A DNA stretch of 55,545 nt from DAOUKH01 sp034421515 (lineage in GTDB: Bacteria > Chloroflexota > Dehalococcoidia > SHYB01). Shown here piece after piece: positions 25,817 through 33,693 of this stretch (its first letter is position 1; each line of letters opens with the position of its first letter). The translations under genes and the position numbers were made by a program. Location: positions 1-55,545 of the forward strand of contig DAOUKH010000072.1 in assembly GCA_034421515.1 (NCBI GenBank), in the 5' to 3' direction. Below the pieces are notes generated by a model that saw only the letters and a list, made by a program, of their open reading frames with translations, was not told the origin of the DNA and made no database searches.

Positions 25817-26953
25817 CTACGACACGGAGGCGGCTTCTTTTTTCGCCGCCTCCTTGAAGTGCGGGATGACGTATTTCCCGAACAGGCGGATCGAGTTCAT
25901 GATCTTCTCGTGGGGAACGTTGCCGACCTGGAAGAACATCATGGCTTGGTCGACGCCGGAGTCCTTGTACATCTGGATGGTCTTGATGCAGGTGTCCGGG
26001 TTGCCCATGCAGAACGAGCCGTTGTCGATCAGGTCGTTGTAGTTCAGGTCCGCCTGTTTGTGTAGGAGCTGCGTGTCGGCCTGCGTGACGTTGAGGGCGT
26101 GGTAGGCGTAGCTGGCGGGGACGGCCTTGTCGCGCTTCTGCCAGGCGGGGTCGTAGATCTTGCGGATGGTGTCGAAGTACCAGGCGCCCTGCGGCCCCGC
26201 GAGCTCCCGGGCGGCGAGGTCGTTCTCGTCGCAGGCCGCCACGGTGAAGGCGGCGACCTGGTCGTTCTTGAACTGGCCGACCTGCTCGGTAGGGTTTGCC
26301 GCCGCCTCGCGGTAAGACGCGATGCGCTCCTTGAGCTCGCCGGGGCGGCCGATGGTGAAGCAGAGGGCGCCGATGCCCTTGTTGCCCGCGATGGGGAAGG
26401 TTGCCGGCTGCTGACAGGCGACCCAGATCGGCGGGTGCGGCTTCTGTATCGGTTTGGGCAGGACGTTGCGCTCTTCGATCTCCCAGAAACGGCCCTTGTG
26501 GCTGAACCAGCCGTCCTCCCACATCCTGGGGATGATCTCGACGGCCTCCTCCCATTCCTCGCGGGTGACCTCGAGGTCCACGCCGAAGGGCTCGATCTGG
26601 AAGGGGTTGGAGCCGCGCCCCGTGCCGAACTCGGCGCGGCCGTCGGACATGATGTCGAGGGTGGCGATGCGCTCCGCCACGCGGATGGGGTGGTTGATCG
26701 TGCCCTCCAGCAGCACCACGCCGTGTCCGAGGCGGATCTTGCTGGTGCGGGCGGCGAGGTAGCCGAGCCAGACCTCGGGGCCCGAGGAGTGGGCGAACTC
26801 CTCGAGGAAGTGGTGCTCGACGATCCAGACGTAGTCGAAGCCCATCTGCTCGGCGAAGACGACTTGGTCCGCCGCCTGGTGGAAGACGTCGTACTCGGAC
26901 TTCGGCGTCCAGGGCTTGGGGACTTCGAGCTCGTAGAGCAGGCCGAAGTTCAT
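25817..26953 (-). CDS. LLM-class flavin-dependent oxidoreductase (bacterial luciferase-like)
   Basis: 378 residues, starting MNFGLLYELEVPKPW at the ATG at 26953 behind GGAGGAAGCGAG. Motifs: VWIVEHHFLEEF, SKIRLGHGVVLLEGTINHP, GRAEFGTGRGSNPFQ and KPHPPIWVACQQPATF. These place it with longer monooxygenase-type LLM proteins (luciferase alpha, alkane-sulfonate type). Its start overlaps the SnoaL-like stop by four bases (26950-26953). The C-terminus holds a helix ending KEAAKKEAASVS. Likely a monooxygenase acting on an organic substrate bound by its operon partners. Confidence 0.92.
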   Translation of the reverse strand: MNFGLLYELEVPKPWTPKSEYDVFHQAADQVVFAEQMGFDYVWIVEHHFLEEFAHSSGPEVWLGYLAARTSKIRLGHGVVLLEGTINHPIRVAERIATLDIMSDGRAEFGTGRGSNPFQIEPFGVDLEVTREEWEEAVEIIPRMWEDGWFSHKGRFWEIEERNVLPKPIQKPHPPIWVACQQPATFPIAGNKGIGALCFTIGRPGELKERIASYREAAANPTEQVGQFKNDQVAAFTVAACDENDLAARELAGPQGAWYFDTIRKIYDPAWQKRDKAVPASYAYHALNVTQADTQLLHKQADLNYNDLIDNGSFCMGNPDTCIKTIQMYKDSGVDQAMMFFQVGNVPHEKIMNSIRLFGKYVIPHFKEAAKKEAASVS

Positions 26954-27423
26954 CTCGCTTCCTCCGTGACTTTCGCGCGCGCCGCCTTGCGCAGCCGTTC
27001 GACCACGAGGCCGAAGTCGGAGACGCCCCACTGCTCGATGATGAGGCCGTCCTCGATGCGCACCGTCTCCATCAGGTTCCAGCTCACCGCCTCGCCCGTC
27101 GGCGGGATACCCAAGATCTCACCGGTGTGCGTGCCGGAGGCCTTGAGCCGGATCACGACCTTGTCGTCCTCGGCGATGACGTCGAGCACCTCGTCCTTCC
27201 AGTCGGGGAAGGCCGTCTTCCAGGTGCGGATGAGGTGCTTCATGGCGTCGCCGCCGGCATCCCCCTTGCGGAGGCCGTGGGCGACGAAGCGGGGATGTTG
27301 GCGCTTGTCCAGGTAGTCGAGGTCGCCCCTGTTGACGACGTGCTCGACTTGTTCGAGGACGAGCGCCTTGTTCTTGGCGAGTCGCGCCTTGTATTCTGCG
27401 AGCGTCGCTTCTTCAGAGGGCAT
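26950..27423 (-). CDS. SnoaL-like/ester cyclase family protein
   Basis: 157-residue alpha+beta barrel protein of the NTF2/SnoaL fold. NKALVLEQVEHVVNRGDLDYLDK is the N-terminal helix pair, followed by FVAHG, WKTAFPDWKDEVLDVIAEDDKVVIRLKASGTHTGEILGIPPTGE and a C-terminal EQWGVSD strand, all typical of ester cyclase-annotated SnoaL proteins. These fold around small hydrophobic ligands and may isomerise, hydrate or cyclise them. First gene of the leftward operon, with a candidate promoter at 27453-27481. Confidence 0.88.
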   Translation of the reverse strand: MPSEEATLAEYKARLAKNKALVLEQVEHVVNRGDLDYLDKRQHPRFVAHGLRKGDAGGDAMKHLIRTWKTAFPDWKDEVLDVIAEDDKVVIRLKASGTHTGEILGIPPTGEAVSWNLMETVRIEDGLIIEQWGVSDFGLVVERLRKAARAKVTEEAR

Positions 27424-27452
27424 GGTGACGGCTCCGGGGCGGGTCGAGCGCC

Positions 27453-27481
27453 ATCCTACGCGATACGGCGCGGGGCCACAA
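27453..27481 (-). promoter_or_regulatory. Candidate promoter of the SnoaL-LLM-Ddn operon
   Basis: -35 TTGTGG (27476-27481), 17-nt spacer, -10 TAGGAT (27453-27458) on the minus strand. The same TTG(C/T)GG ... TAGGAT pattern with a 16-nt spacer occurs before the substrate-binding protein gene at 30293, which modestly supports both. Confidence 0.4.
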
Positions 27482-27509
27482 CAGAGCCCGCGGCGGCAGG
27501 GAGGTCGGA

Positions 27510-28670
27510 GTGAAGAACGGCTATCCGGTGATGGACGCCGACATCCACGTGATGGAGCCGGCGGACCTCTATCAGAGGTTCATGGACCCCAAGTGGGGCG
27601 ACCGCATCCCCAGGGGCAGCGGCGAGCGCGTTTCGACGGGGATGTACGTCTACACCGACGCCGGGGGCACGATGGTGCGCACGCCCCCACCGGAGGCGAA
27701 CACGGGGCGCATGACCTATCTCGGCGCGCGCTCCTACGAACCCGACCCCCGCTTCGCCGACGCCCAGGCCCGCGACTACGACCCAAGCTGCATGGTGGAG
27801 GCGTTCGACGTCGAGGGGATCGACCTCGGCGTCATCTTCCGCACCAACCCGCTCTTCGCCGACGAGAGCCAGGAGCCGGAGTACGCCTTCGCCATCGCCC
27901 GGGCCTGGAACGACTACGCCGCCGACTATGCGAGCTATGCGCCCGACCGCATCAAGGTCGCGGGACAGATCCCGCTGCACGACCCCGAGATGGCCGCCGC
28001 TGAGGCGCGCCGCTGCGTCGGCGAGCTGGGCCACGTGGGCCTGTGCATCCTGCCTGAGCCGATCAACGGCCGCGCCATCTTCCATCAGGACTTCGACGTG
28101 CTCTGGGACACCATCCAGGAGACGGGCGCGCCGGTCTGCTTCCATGCGACGAGCTCGCCCAACCAGCCGGCGGTGGGGAACCGCTTCATTCACCCCCACG
28201 GCGGGGGTCTCGAAGGAACGATGGCCCAGCCCATCGAGAACCAACTGGCGGTGGCGAGCATCATTTACACCGGCGTCCTGGAACGCTTCCCCGACCTGCG
28301 GGTCGCCTTCCTGGAGGGGAACTGCGCCTGGCTCCCCTGGCTGCTCTACCGCCTGGACGAGCGCTACGGCTTGGTCAAGGCGGCGGGGGCCAGGTACGCG
28401 GGGCCGCGCGTCCATGCGACGCTCAGCCTCAAGCCCAGCGAGTACTTCGCCCGCCAATGCTTCATCTCGATGGACGCCGACGAGTACCTGGGCGCCGATG
28501 TGATCGACCGGCTCGGCGACGACCTGCTGCTTTTCTCCAGCGATTGGCCCCACGGCGACGCCCCCTATCCGCACGCGACGGAGAAGGTGCTGGCGATGGA
28601 GGGGGTCGGCGAGACTTCGAAGCGGAAGATCCTGTGGGACAATCCCCGCCGCCTCTACGGGATGGCCTAG
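27510..28670 (+). CDS. Amidohydrolase-2 family metal-dependent hydrolase/decarboxylase
   Basis: 386-residue TIM-barrel protein, GTG start with GGGAGG upstream. The N-terminal motif is DADIHVME, the Dx(D)xHxxE form found in amidohydrolase-2 (ACMS decarboxylase-like) enzymes in which the first His of HxH is Asp. Further metal-site candidates are H in VCFHATSS and the Asp in FSSDWPHGD near the C-terminus. Enzymes of this group decarboxylate or hydrolyse ring-cleavage and aromatic acids. It is 2 bp upstream of the cupin gene, clearly one transcript. Confidence 0.9.
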   Translation: MKNGYPVMDADIHVMEPADLYQRFMDPKWGDRIPRGSGERVSTGMYVYTDAGGTMVRTPPPEANTGRMTYLGARSYEPDPRFADAQARDYDPSCMVEAFDVEGIDLGVIFRTNPLFADESQEPEYAFAIARAWNDYAADYASYAPDRIKVAGQIPLHDPEMAAAEARRCVGELGHVGLCILPEPINGRAIFHQDFDVLWDTIQETGAPVCFHATSSPNQPAVGNRFIHPHGGGLEGTMAQPIENQLAVASIIYTGVLERFPDLRVAFLEGNCAWLPWLLYRLDERYGLVKAAGARYAGPRVHATLSLKPSEYFARQCFISMDADEYLGADVIDRLGDDLLLFSSDWPHGDAPYPHATEKVLAMEGVGETSKRKILWDNPRRLYGMA

Positions 28671-28672
28671 CG

Positions 28673-29440
28673 ATGCTGAAGCAGTACGTCGTCGACGAGA
28701 GCATGGGGACGCGGCGCACGCTGGTGCGGGAGACGGGCCGCGAGCTGAAGGTGCGGATCCTCCTCGACGGGCTCGATGGCGGGCCCGAGGCGACGCATTC
28801 GCACCAGCCGGGCTCGAAGGTGCGCCCGCACTACCACCTTGGGGCGCAATTCCAGTTGGTCGTGCGGGGCAAGGCCACCTATCCGACGTTCGAGGTCGAG
28901 GCCATCGGCGTCCACTACACCGACCACAACACGCCCTACGGCCCGTTCGAGACGACCGAGGACTACGAGATGTTCGTGCTCCACGCCAAGCCGGCGGGCC
29001 AGCTGTACATGGACACGCCCGAGAACCGTGCCAAGGCGAACCACGAGGGCCGCGAGATCGCGCGGTCGGCGGGCGACGTCGAGTGGGCCGGCGTGGGCCT
29101 GCTGGGGCTGATCGGGCTGAAGACGAAGGTGCTGATCGGCGAGCCGACGAGTCTGCGGGCGGAGGTGATCGAGGCGCCCGCCGGAGCGAACGTCCCCTTC
29201 CCCGCGGCGGCGTACGGCCGTTATGAGATCGTGGCGGCGGGAAGCGCAATCGCCGGCGGTGCGGTGCTCACGCCGTACAACTTGCGCTATTCGGAGGGCA
29301 CGGAACCCGCGGCGGCGATCGAGGCGGGCCCCGACGGGCTGACGCTGGTGATGCTCCAGTTCGACGAGGACGCGTCGAAGAGCTACGGCGGCAGCATCAC
29401 CGACCGCCTGCTGGAGATCGAGGCGGAGTCGCCGGGCTAG
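28673..29440 (+). CDS. Cupin-fold protein
   Basis: 255 residues. The N-terminal half carries a cupin motif, RPHYHLGAQFQLVVRGKATYP, followed by the second motif region HYTDHNTPYGPFETT; the C-terminal half (about 130-255) looks like a second, degenerate beta-barrel without metal ligands. The ATG at 28673 is 2 bp after the amidohydrolase stop, so it probably acts on, or senses, the same compound. Stop TAG shares CTAG (29437-29440) with the stop of the convergent enoyl-CoA hydratase gene. Bicupin dioxygenase or binding role cannot be separated. Confidence 0.75.
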   Translation: MLKQYVVDESMGTRRTLVRETGRELKVRILLDGLDGGPEATHSHQPGSKVRPHYHLGAQFQLVVRGKATYPTFEVEAIGVHYTDHNTPYGPFETTEDYEMFVLHAKPAGQLYMDTPENRAKANHEGREIARSAGDVEWAGVGLLGLIGLKTKVLIGEPTSLRAEVIEAPAGANVPFPAAAYGRYEIVAAGSAIAGGAVLTPYNLRYSEGTEPAAAIEAGPDGLTLVMLQFDEDASKSYGGSITDRLLEIEAESPG

Positions 29441-30207
29441 CGGCCCTTCCAGTTGGGGCGGCGCTTTTCGGCAAAGGCGCGGGGGCTTTCCTTGGCGTCC
29501 TCGGTGTTGGCGAGGCCGCGCACGAGGGGCTCGGCATAGGCGAAGGCGTCCGCCAGCGGCAGGTGCCGCGACTCCATGACGACCTGCTTGATGGCCTTGA
29601 TGGCGAGCGGCGCGCAGCTGAGGACGCCTTCAGCGACGGCGTTCGCCTCGTCGTCCAGCTTCTCCGGCTCGGCGAGGCGCTGGACGAGACCGATAGCGTA
29701 GGCGCGCTCCCCGTCGATGCGGCTGCCGGTGAACTGCATGTGGAGCGCTTCTCCCAGGGGAATCATGCGGTTGAGCATGTGGAGGCCGTAGCTGCCGGGC
29801 ACGTTCCACCGCGCTTCGGGCAGGCCGAACTGCGACCGCGCCGTGGCGATGCGGATGTCGCACTGGAGCGCCAGCTCCAAGCCGCCGCCGATGCAGTAGC
29901 CGTCGATGGCGGCGATGAGCGGCTTGTCGGGGATGATCGGTATCGGCGGCGTCCGCGTCACCGGCTCGCCTCTGGGCTCGGCGCGCTTCGCGGCGAGCTG
30001 CTTCAGGTCCATACCGACGCAGTAGGCGCGGTCGCCGGCCCCGCGCACGATGCCGACCAGCGGCCCGGGGTCCTCGTTGAACTCGATCATCACCTCGCGC
30101 CAACGCTTCATCATCCCGAAGGTGAGCGCGTTCAACGACTCGGGGCGGTTGAGCGTGATGCGGGCCACGCGCTCCTCGACTTCGTACAGCAGTTCCTCTT
30201 CCACCAT
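29437..30207 (-). CDS. Enoyl-CoA hydratase/isomerase family protein
   Basis: Crotonase-fold enzyme, 256 residues from the ATG at 30207. Oxyanion-hole glycines are in GYCIGGGLELALQCD and both catalytic glutamates expected for a true hydratase are present: E111 and E131 (LPEARW), exactly 20 residues apart as in rat mitochondrial ECH (E144/E164). It may hydrate 2-enoyl-CoA in beta-oxidation-type routes fed by the many CoA-transferases. Transcribed leftward from a gap shared with the substrate-binding lipoprotein gene. Confidence 0.92.
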   Translation of the reverse strand: MVEEELLYEVEERVARITLNRPESLNALTFGMMKRWREVMIEFNEDPGPLVGIVRGAGDRAYCVGMDLKQLAAKRAEPRGEPVTRTPPIPIIPDKPLIAAIDGYCIGGGLELALQCDIRIATARSQFGLPEARWNVPGSYGLHMLNRMIPLGEALHMQFTGSRIDGERAYAIGLVQRLAEPEKLDDEANAVAEGVLSCAPLAIKAIKQVVMESRHLPLADAFAYAEPLVRGLANTEDAKESPRAFAEKRRPNWKGR

Positions 30208-30292
30208 TAAGCGGCCCCCTTGCCCGCGCTTGGCGCACGTGTAGCGACGGCCCCCGCCGCGCGCCTCAGATACGGTGCATACCACGAACTCT

Positions 30293-30320
30293 TTGCGGCC
30301 GCACCGCGCAGTCGTAGGAT
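30293..30320 (+). promoter_or_regulatory. Candidate promoter of the substrate-binding lipoprotein gene
   Basis: -35-like TTGCGG (30293-30298), 16-nt spacer, -10 TAGGAT (30315-30320), about 45 nt before the start codon. Matches are modest. Confidence 0.3.
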
Positions 30321-30371
30321 ACACACAAGGCACCGGCCCGCGCGCGGCCCGGAATCCCCAAGGGAAACGTC

Positions 30372-31604
30372 ATGTCGATCAGGTTGAACCTGTGCTTGCT
30401 GGTGGGTATCGTCGGCCTGCTTGCCGCCGGATGCGGCGATTCCTCGGAGAACCAGCGCGGCGGCGTCTCGATGAAGATCGGCCTGCTGCTGAACTTCACC
30501 GGCTCGCCGGAGGCCTCGGAGGACAGGAAACGAGCCTTCGAGCTAGCGATCCTGCACGTCAACGAAGGCGGCGGCGTCCTTGGGCTTCCCGTGGAGGGCG
30601 TCTCCGCGGACGCCACGGGAGACCCGTCCGTTGCGGTCGAGAGGGCGCGGCGTATGATCGAGACGGAGGGCGTTTCCGCGATCGTGGGGCCGAACGCCAG
30701 CGCGGCTGCGCTGCCTGTCGCGCGGTTGGTGTCGGGAACGATCGGCATTCCCACCATTAGCCCCTCGGCTACTTCTCCTCAGTTGACGCGCGTGGATGAC
30801 AACGACTACTTCTTCCGGACGGCCTTATCCGATTCCTTCCAGGGGCCGGTACTCGCGCGCGTAACCCAGGGGCGCGGCTTCAACAACGTCGGCTTGATCC
30901 ACAAGGACGACGCCTATGGAAATGGGCTGGCCGCCAGCTTCGCGGCAGCGTGGGAGGGGACGCTGCGCCTGGTCTCCGTCGATGCCCCCCAGGCGAGCTA
31001 CCTTCCCGAACTGCTGCGGAGCGCGGACGCGGGGGCCGAGGCGTTGGTGGTGATTACGCCCGAGGACTTGGCACTGTCCATTGTGCGCGAGGCCATCGAC
31101 GAAGGTGTGTACAACCAGTTCATCTTCGGCGACGCGGTCAAAAGGGTCCGTCTTGTCAAGGAGATCGGCGGGGCGCGGTTAGGCGGCATGCATGGAACCG
31201 GACCGGCTTCCGCTCCCGATAACGCCGCGACCGCCGATTGGGAGGCTGCCTTCATTGCCGAATATGGGGAGCTGCCCGTTCTCGCCTACGTTAAAGAGAC
31301 CTACGACGCCACGGTCGCCCTGGCGCTCGCGGCCCAGGCTGCGGGAAGTCTCGACGGCGCCGCAATCCGTGATCATCTGCGGGTGATCGCGGGGCCGCCG
31401 GGCCGGGCCGTTCCGGGTACGCCCAAGGGTGTAGCCGACGCTCTCACCCTGCTTACCCAAGGCCATGAGATTGACTACGAGGGCGTCGCCAACATGCTGG
31501 ATTGGGACGAAAACGGCGACCTCCGCCGAGGGTACACCGGAACGTGGCGCTTCACGTCCGACGAACGCATCGAAGAACTTGACATAGTGTTCCACGAGGG
31601 CTAG
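30372..31604 (+). CDS. Branched-chain amino acid-type ABC transporter substrate-binding lipoprotein
   Basis: Periplasmic-binding-protein type I fold, 410 residues. Lipobox LAAGC puts the lipidated Cys at 21; the mature protein opens MKIGLLLNFTGSPEAS and has VERARRMIETEGVSAIVGPNASAAALPVA, IPTISPSATSPQL and FFRTALSDSFQG, characteristic of LivJ/LivK/amide-binding proteins. RBS AGGGA is 7 nt upstream. No LivH, LivM, LivF or LivG permease or ATPase gene lies nearby, so it is an orphan receptor that must use a distant transporter or work in sensing. Ligand unknown. Confidence 0.93.
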   Translation: MSIRLNLCLLVGIVGLLAAGCGDSSENQRGGVSMKIGLLLNFTGSPEASEDRKRAFELAILHVNEGGGVLGLPVEGVSADATGDPSVAVERARRMIETEGVSAIVGPNASAAALPVARLVSGTIGIPTISPSATSPQLTRVDDNDYFFRTALSDSFQGPVLARVTQGRGFNNVGLIHKDDAYGNGLAASFAAAWEGTLRLVSVDAPQASYLPELLRSADAGAEALVVITPEDLALSIVREAIDEGVYNQFIFGDAVKRVRLVKEIGGARLGGMHGTGPASAPDNAATADWEAAFIAEYGELPVLAYVKETYDATVALALAAQAAGSLDGAAIRDHLRVIAGPPGRAVPGTPKGVADALTLLTQGHEIDYEGVANMLDWDENGDLRRGYTGTWRFTSDERIEELDIVFHEG

Positions 31605-31672
31605 CGCTCGTCGCGGAAGTTGGTGAAGACAGCGCGTTCTAGGAGCGTTCCTGCATGAACGGCCCCCCGGGT

Positions 31673-33157
31673 TTAGGCGCGCGCCGGTTGCTTGCTTTCG
31701 GCTAAGACGCGGACGGCCTCGGCCTCGACGCGAGTCCCTTCAAAGAAGTTCGGGTTGACCTCGCCCCAGAACCGCACGGGGTTCACGAACGAGAAGTCGC
31801 GGAAGTCGTCCTCGGTGAGCAGGCCCGTCTCGACGGCTTCGTAGGCCTCGGCGAGGACCTCGCGCATGTCGGGGACGTCCCAGTGGCCGAAGTCGGAGCT
31901 GAACATGGCTCCGAGCCGCGCGCCGAAGGGGTTGACCTTGGTGTTGAAGGCCCACGTGGTGAGCGGGTCGTCGGCCTCGCAGCCGAAGAAGAAGTTGGGG
32001 ACGAAGAGGTCGCGGATGTCCTCGGGCTTCTCGATGGCGCAGGCGGAGAGGTCGTCGAGCTCGTCGGGGTGCGGCTCCGGTTCGCGGAAGAAGGCGTCAA
32101 TACGCTCGGCCGCGCGCTTGGCGCGGTCGTCACCGTAGGTCTCGAGGTAGCGGCGGAAGCCGGCGTGGTCGCGGGCGGCGGGGTCGAGGTGTTCGAGCAG
32201 GTGCTGCTCGTTGCGCTTCTCCCAGTGACCGATGAGGTCGGCGTAGAGCGCGCAGGCCCACGCCGCGCCGCCTTCCAGGAAGCCGAAGTTGAGCCCGGGG
32301 AAGCGCTTGGTGACCCCGCCCATGAAGAGCGACTTGCACAGCGCCTCCGACCCCTCGGCGAAGGAGCCGATGTGATTGTAGACGAAGCGCGACACGGAGC
32401 GTCGGCTGCCCCAGCCCTGCGCGCCGGCGTGCGAGGCGACGGCGGTCTTGAGCTCGACGCAGCGGCGCCAGAGCGGGTCGTAGTCGTAGGGACTGTCGAT
32501 GCCGAACATGTCGAGGCGGTAGGCCCGCATGGCGAGGTCGGGGTCGCGCTCCGCGATGTCGGGGATGGGGCGTTTGACGGGGCGGACCATGATCGCCTTC
32601 AGGCCGAGCTCACCGACGGCGTACTCCAGCTCGTCGACGGCCTCCTCGGGCGTGTCCATCGGCATGAGGGCCGCGGGGGTCAGGCGGTCGGCGTAGGGCC
32701 GGTAGAGCTCGGCGTAGAAGCTGTTGTAGGCGCGGACGGCGGCCCGCCGCAGGTCGGGGTCGGCGAGGTCGGGGAGGTTGCTGGCGTGGCTGGGGTACAT
32801 GACGGCGAAGTCGATGCCGAGCTCGTCCATGCGCTCGGCGAGGAGGCCGGGGAAGGATGCGGCGGCGCGGTCGCGGGTGTTCTTGGAAGGCTGGCCCCAC
32901 CAGGCCGGGACGGAGGTCCAGGTGCGGCGCCGCTCCTCCCACGTCATGCCCATCCAGCGGTCGGCGACGGACGTGCGGTAGGTGAGGCCGGCGCGCTCGA
33001 ACTGGTCGACCATCGACGCCCCGCCGATCTCGCGGAGCCGGTCGAGCACGTAGTCCTTGAGGACGGGCACGAGCTCCTGCAGGTGGCCGTCGGCGTCGAC
33101 GACGGGATGCCCGAGCTTGGAGCGGACTTCCTGGGATTTCGAGGCGGCGCGGGCCAC
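31673..33157 (-). CDS. Amidohydrolase-2 family protein
   Basis: 494 residues, GTG start with AAAGGAG upstream. N-terminal metal motif reads VVDADGHLQE, as in amidohydrolase-2 decarboxylase-like proteins. AVASHAGAQG and FGFLEGGAAWA match the barrel strands of this group, and MFSSDFGHWDVPD carries the late Asp metal ligand. Longer than the 27510 protein because of inserts near 300-380 that include an acidic region with EPHPDELDDL. Probably hydrolytic or decarboxylating on a small organic acid. A -10-like TAGAAT lies on the minus strand at 33197-33202. Convergent with the lipoprotein gene. Confidence 0.9.
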   Translation of the reverse strand: MARAASKSQEVRSKLGHPVVDADGHLQELVPVLKDYVLDRLREIGGASMVDQFERAGLTYRTSVADRWMGMTWEERRRTWTSVPAWWGQPSKNTRDRAAASFPGLLAERMDELGIDFAVMYPSHASNLPDLADPDLRRAAVRAYNSFYAELYRPYADRLTPAALMPMDTPEEAVDELEYAVGELGLKAIMVRPVKRPIPDIAERDPDLAMRAYRLDMFGIDSPYDYDPLWRRCVELKTAVASHAGAQGWGSRRSVSRFVYNHIGSFAEGSEALCKSLFMGGVTKRFPGLNFGFLEGGAAWACALYADLIGHWEKRNEQHLLEHLDPAARDHAGFRRYLETYGDDRAKRAAERIDAFFREPEPHPDELDDLSACAIEKPEDIRDLFVPNFFFGCEADDPLTTWAFNTKVNPFGARLGAMFSSDFGHWDVPDMREVLAEAYEAVETGLLTEDDFRDFSFVNPVRFWGEVNPNFFEGTRVEAEAVRVLAESKQPARA

Positions 33158-33299
33158 GCGGCTCTCCTTTGCCCCTGCCCTGCCGGGGGCGGCGCCATTC
33201 TAGCAAACGGGCCGGGATGCGCGCCGCTTCGCAGCGGGTCCGAAGTGGCTTAGGATGGTCACGAAGGCAATGTGTAGCGCGGGCCGGTAGGGGAAGAAG

Positions 33300-33509
33300 A
33301 TGACCGAGATCAAGCTGACCGTCGGCTCTTCGGAATTCACTGTCCTCGTGCATGAGGGCGAGGAAGGGGAGACTGGCTACTGGGGCGAGGTCATCGAGCT
33401 GCCCGGATGCGTTTCGCAAGGGGAGACCAGTGCCGAGCTCAAAGCGAACATCCGCGAGGCCATCGAGGCGGTCGTCCAGCACTCGACGACCGGTATTCTT
33501 GAGTCCTAA
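33300..33509 (+). CDS. Orphan HicB-like protein
   Basis: 69-residue degenerate-RNase-H-fold protein: GYWGEVIELPGCVSQGETSAELKANIREAIEAVVQ is the HicB/UPF0150 core. It lacks the C-terminal HTH or ribbon-helix-helix that repressor-type HicB antitoxins carry, and no hicA-like double-stranded-RNA-binding toxin gene is on either side. RBS GGGGAAG precedes the ATG. Such stand-alone HicB proteins are common; a toxin partner elsewhere or a solitary regulatory role are both possible. Confidence 0.8.
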   Translation: MTEIKLTVGSSEFTVLVHEGEEGETGYWGEVIELPGCVSQGETSAELKANIREAIEAVVQHSTTGILES

Positions 33510-33571
33510 GCAGCCGATGGGCTTCTGCTCCAACGGCGACTGAGTCCCGCCAAGCGCCGTACTGCACAAAG

Positions 33572-33615
33572 ATTCTCCGCAAGATATGCGGAGAATAGGC
33601 GGTGTATTCTCCGCA
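33572..33615. promoter_or_regulatory. Operator-like cluster: three copies of ATTCTCCGCA
   Basis: Copy 1 (33572-33581) and the inverted copy 2 (33587-33596) form a perfect 10-bp inverted repeat around AGATA; copy 3 (33606-33615) is direct, 34 bp (about three helical turns) from copy 1. The cluster ends 22 bp before a perfect -10 box. Position in and just upstream of the -35 region suggests an activator or repressor site for the bimodular CaiB gene. Confidence 0.6.
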
Positions 33616-33637
33616 ACCTCACGGCGCGCGGCTTGGG

Positions 33638-33643
33638 TATAAT
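33638..33643 (+). promoter_or_regulatory. Consensus -10 box upstream of the bimodular CaiB gene
   Basis: Perfect TATAAT. No -35 match at the right distance; the place where it should be (about 33615-33620) directly abuts the third operator copy, which suits a promoter dependent on a bound activator. Expected start site about 33650, leader about 44 nt. Confidence 0.6.
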
Positions 33644-33693
33644 CCGCGAACGTTCCGGCCAAGGACGACTAGCCAAGCCGAGGTAGCCGCACC

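Noticed and set aside
33510..33571. hicA toxin gene next to the HicB-like protein
   Set aside because: No frame on either strand in the flanking gaps shows the HicA double-stranded-RNA-binding pattern or its catalytic His.
33648..33655. GAACGTTC as a second LexA box
   Set aside because: The half-sites GAAC and GTTC are contiguous; a LexA site of this type needs four bases between them.
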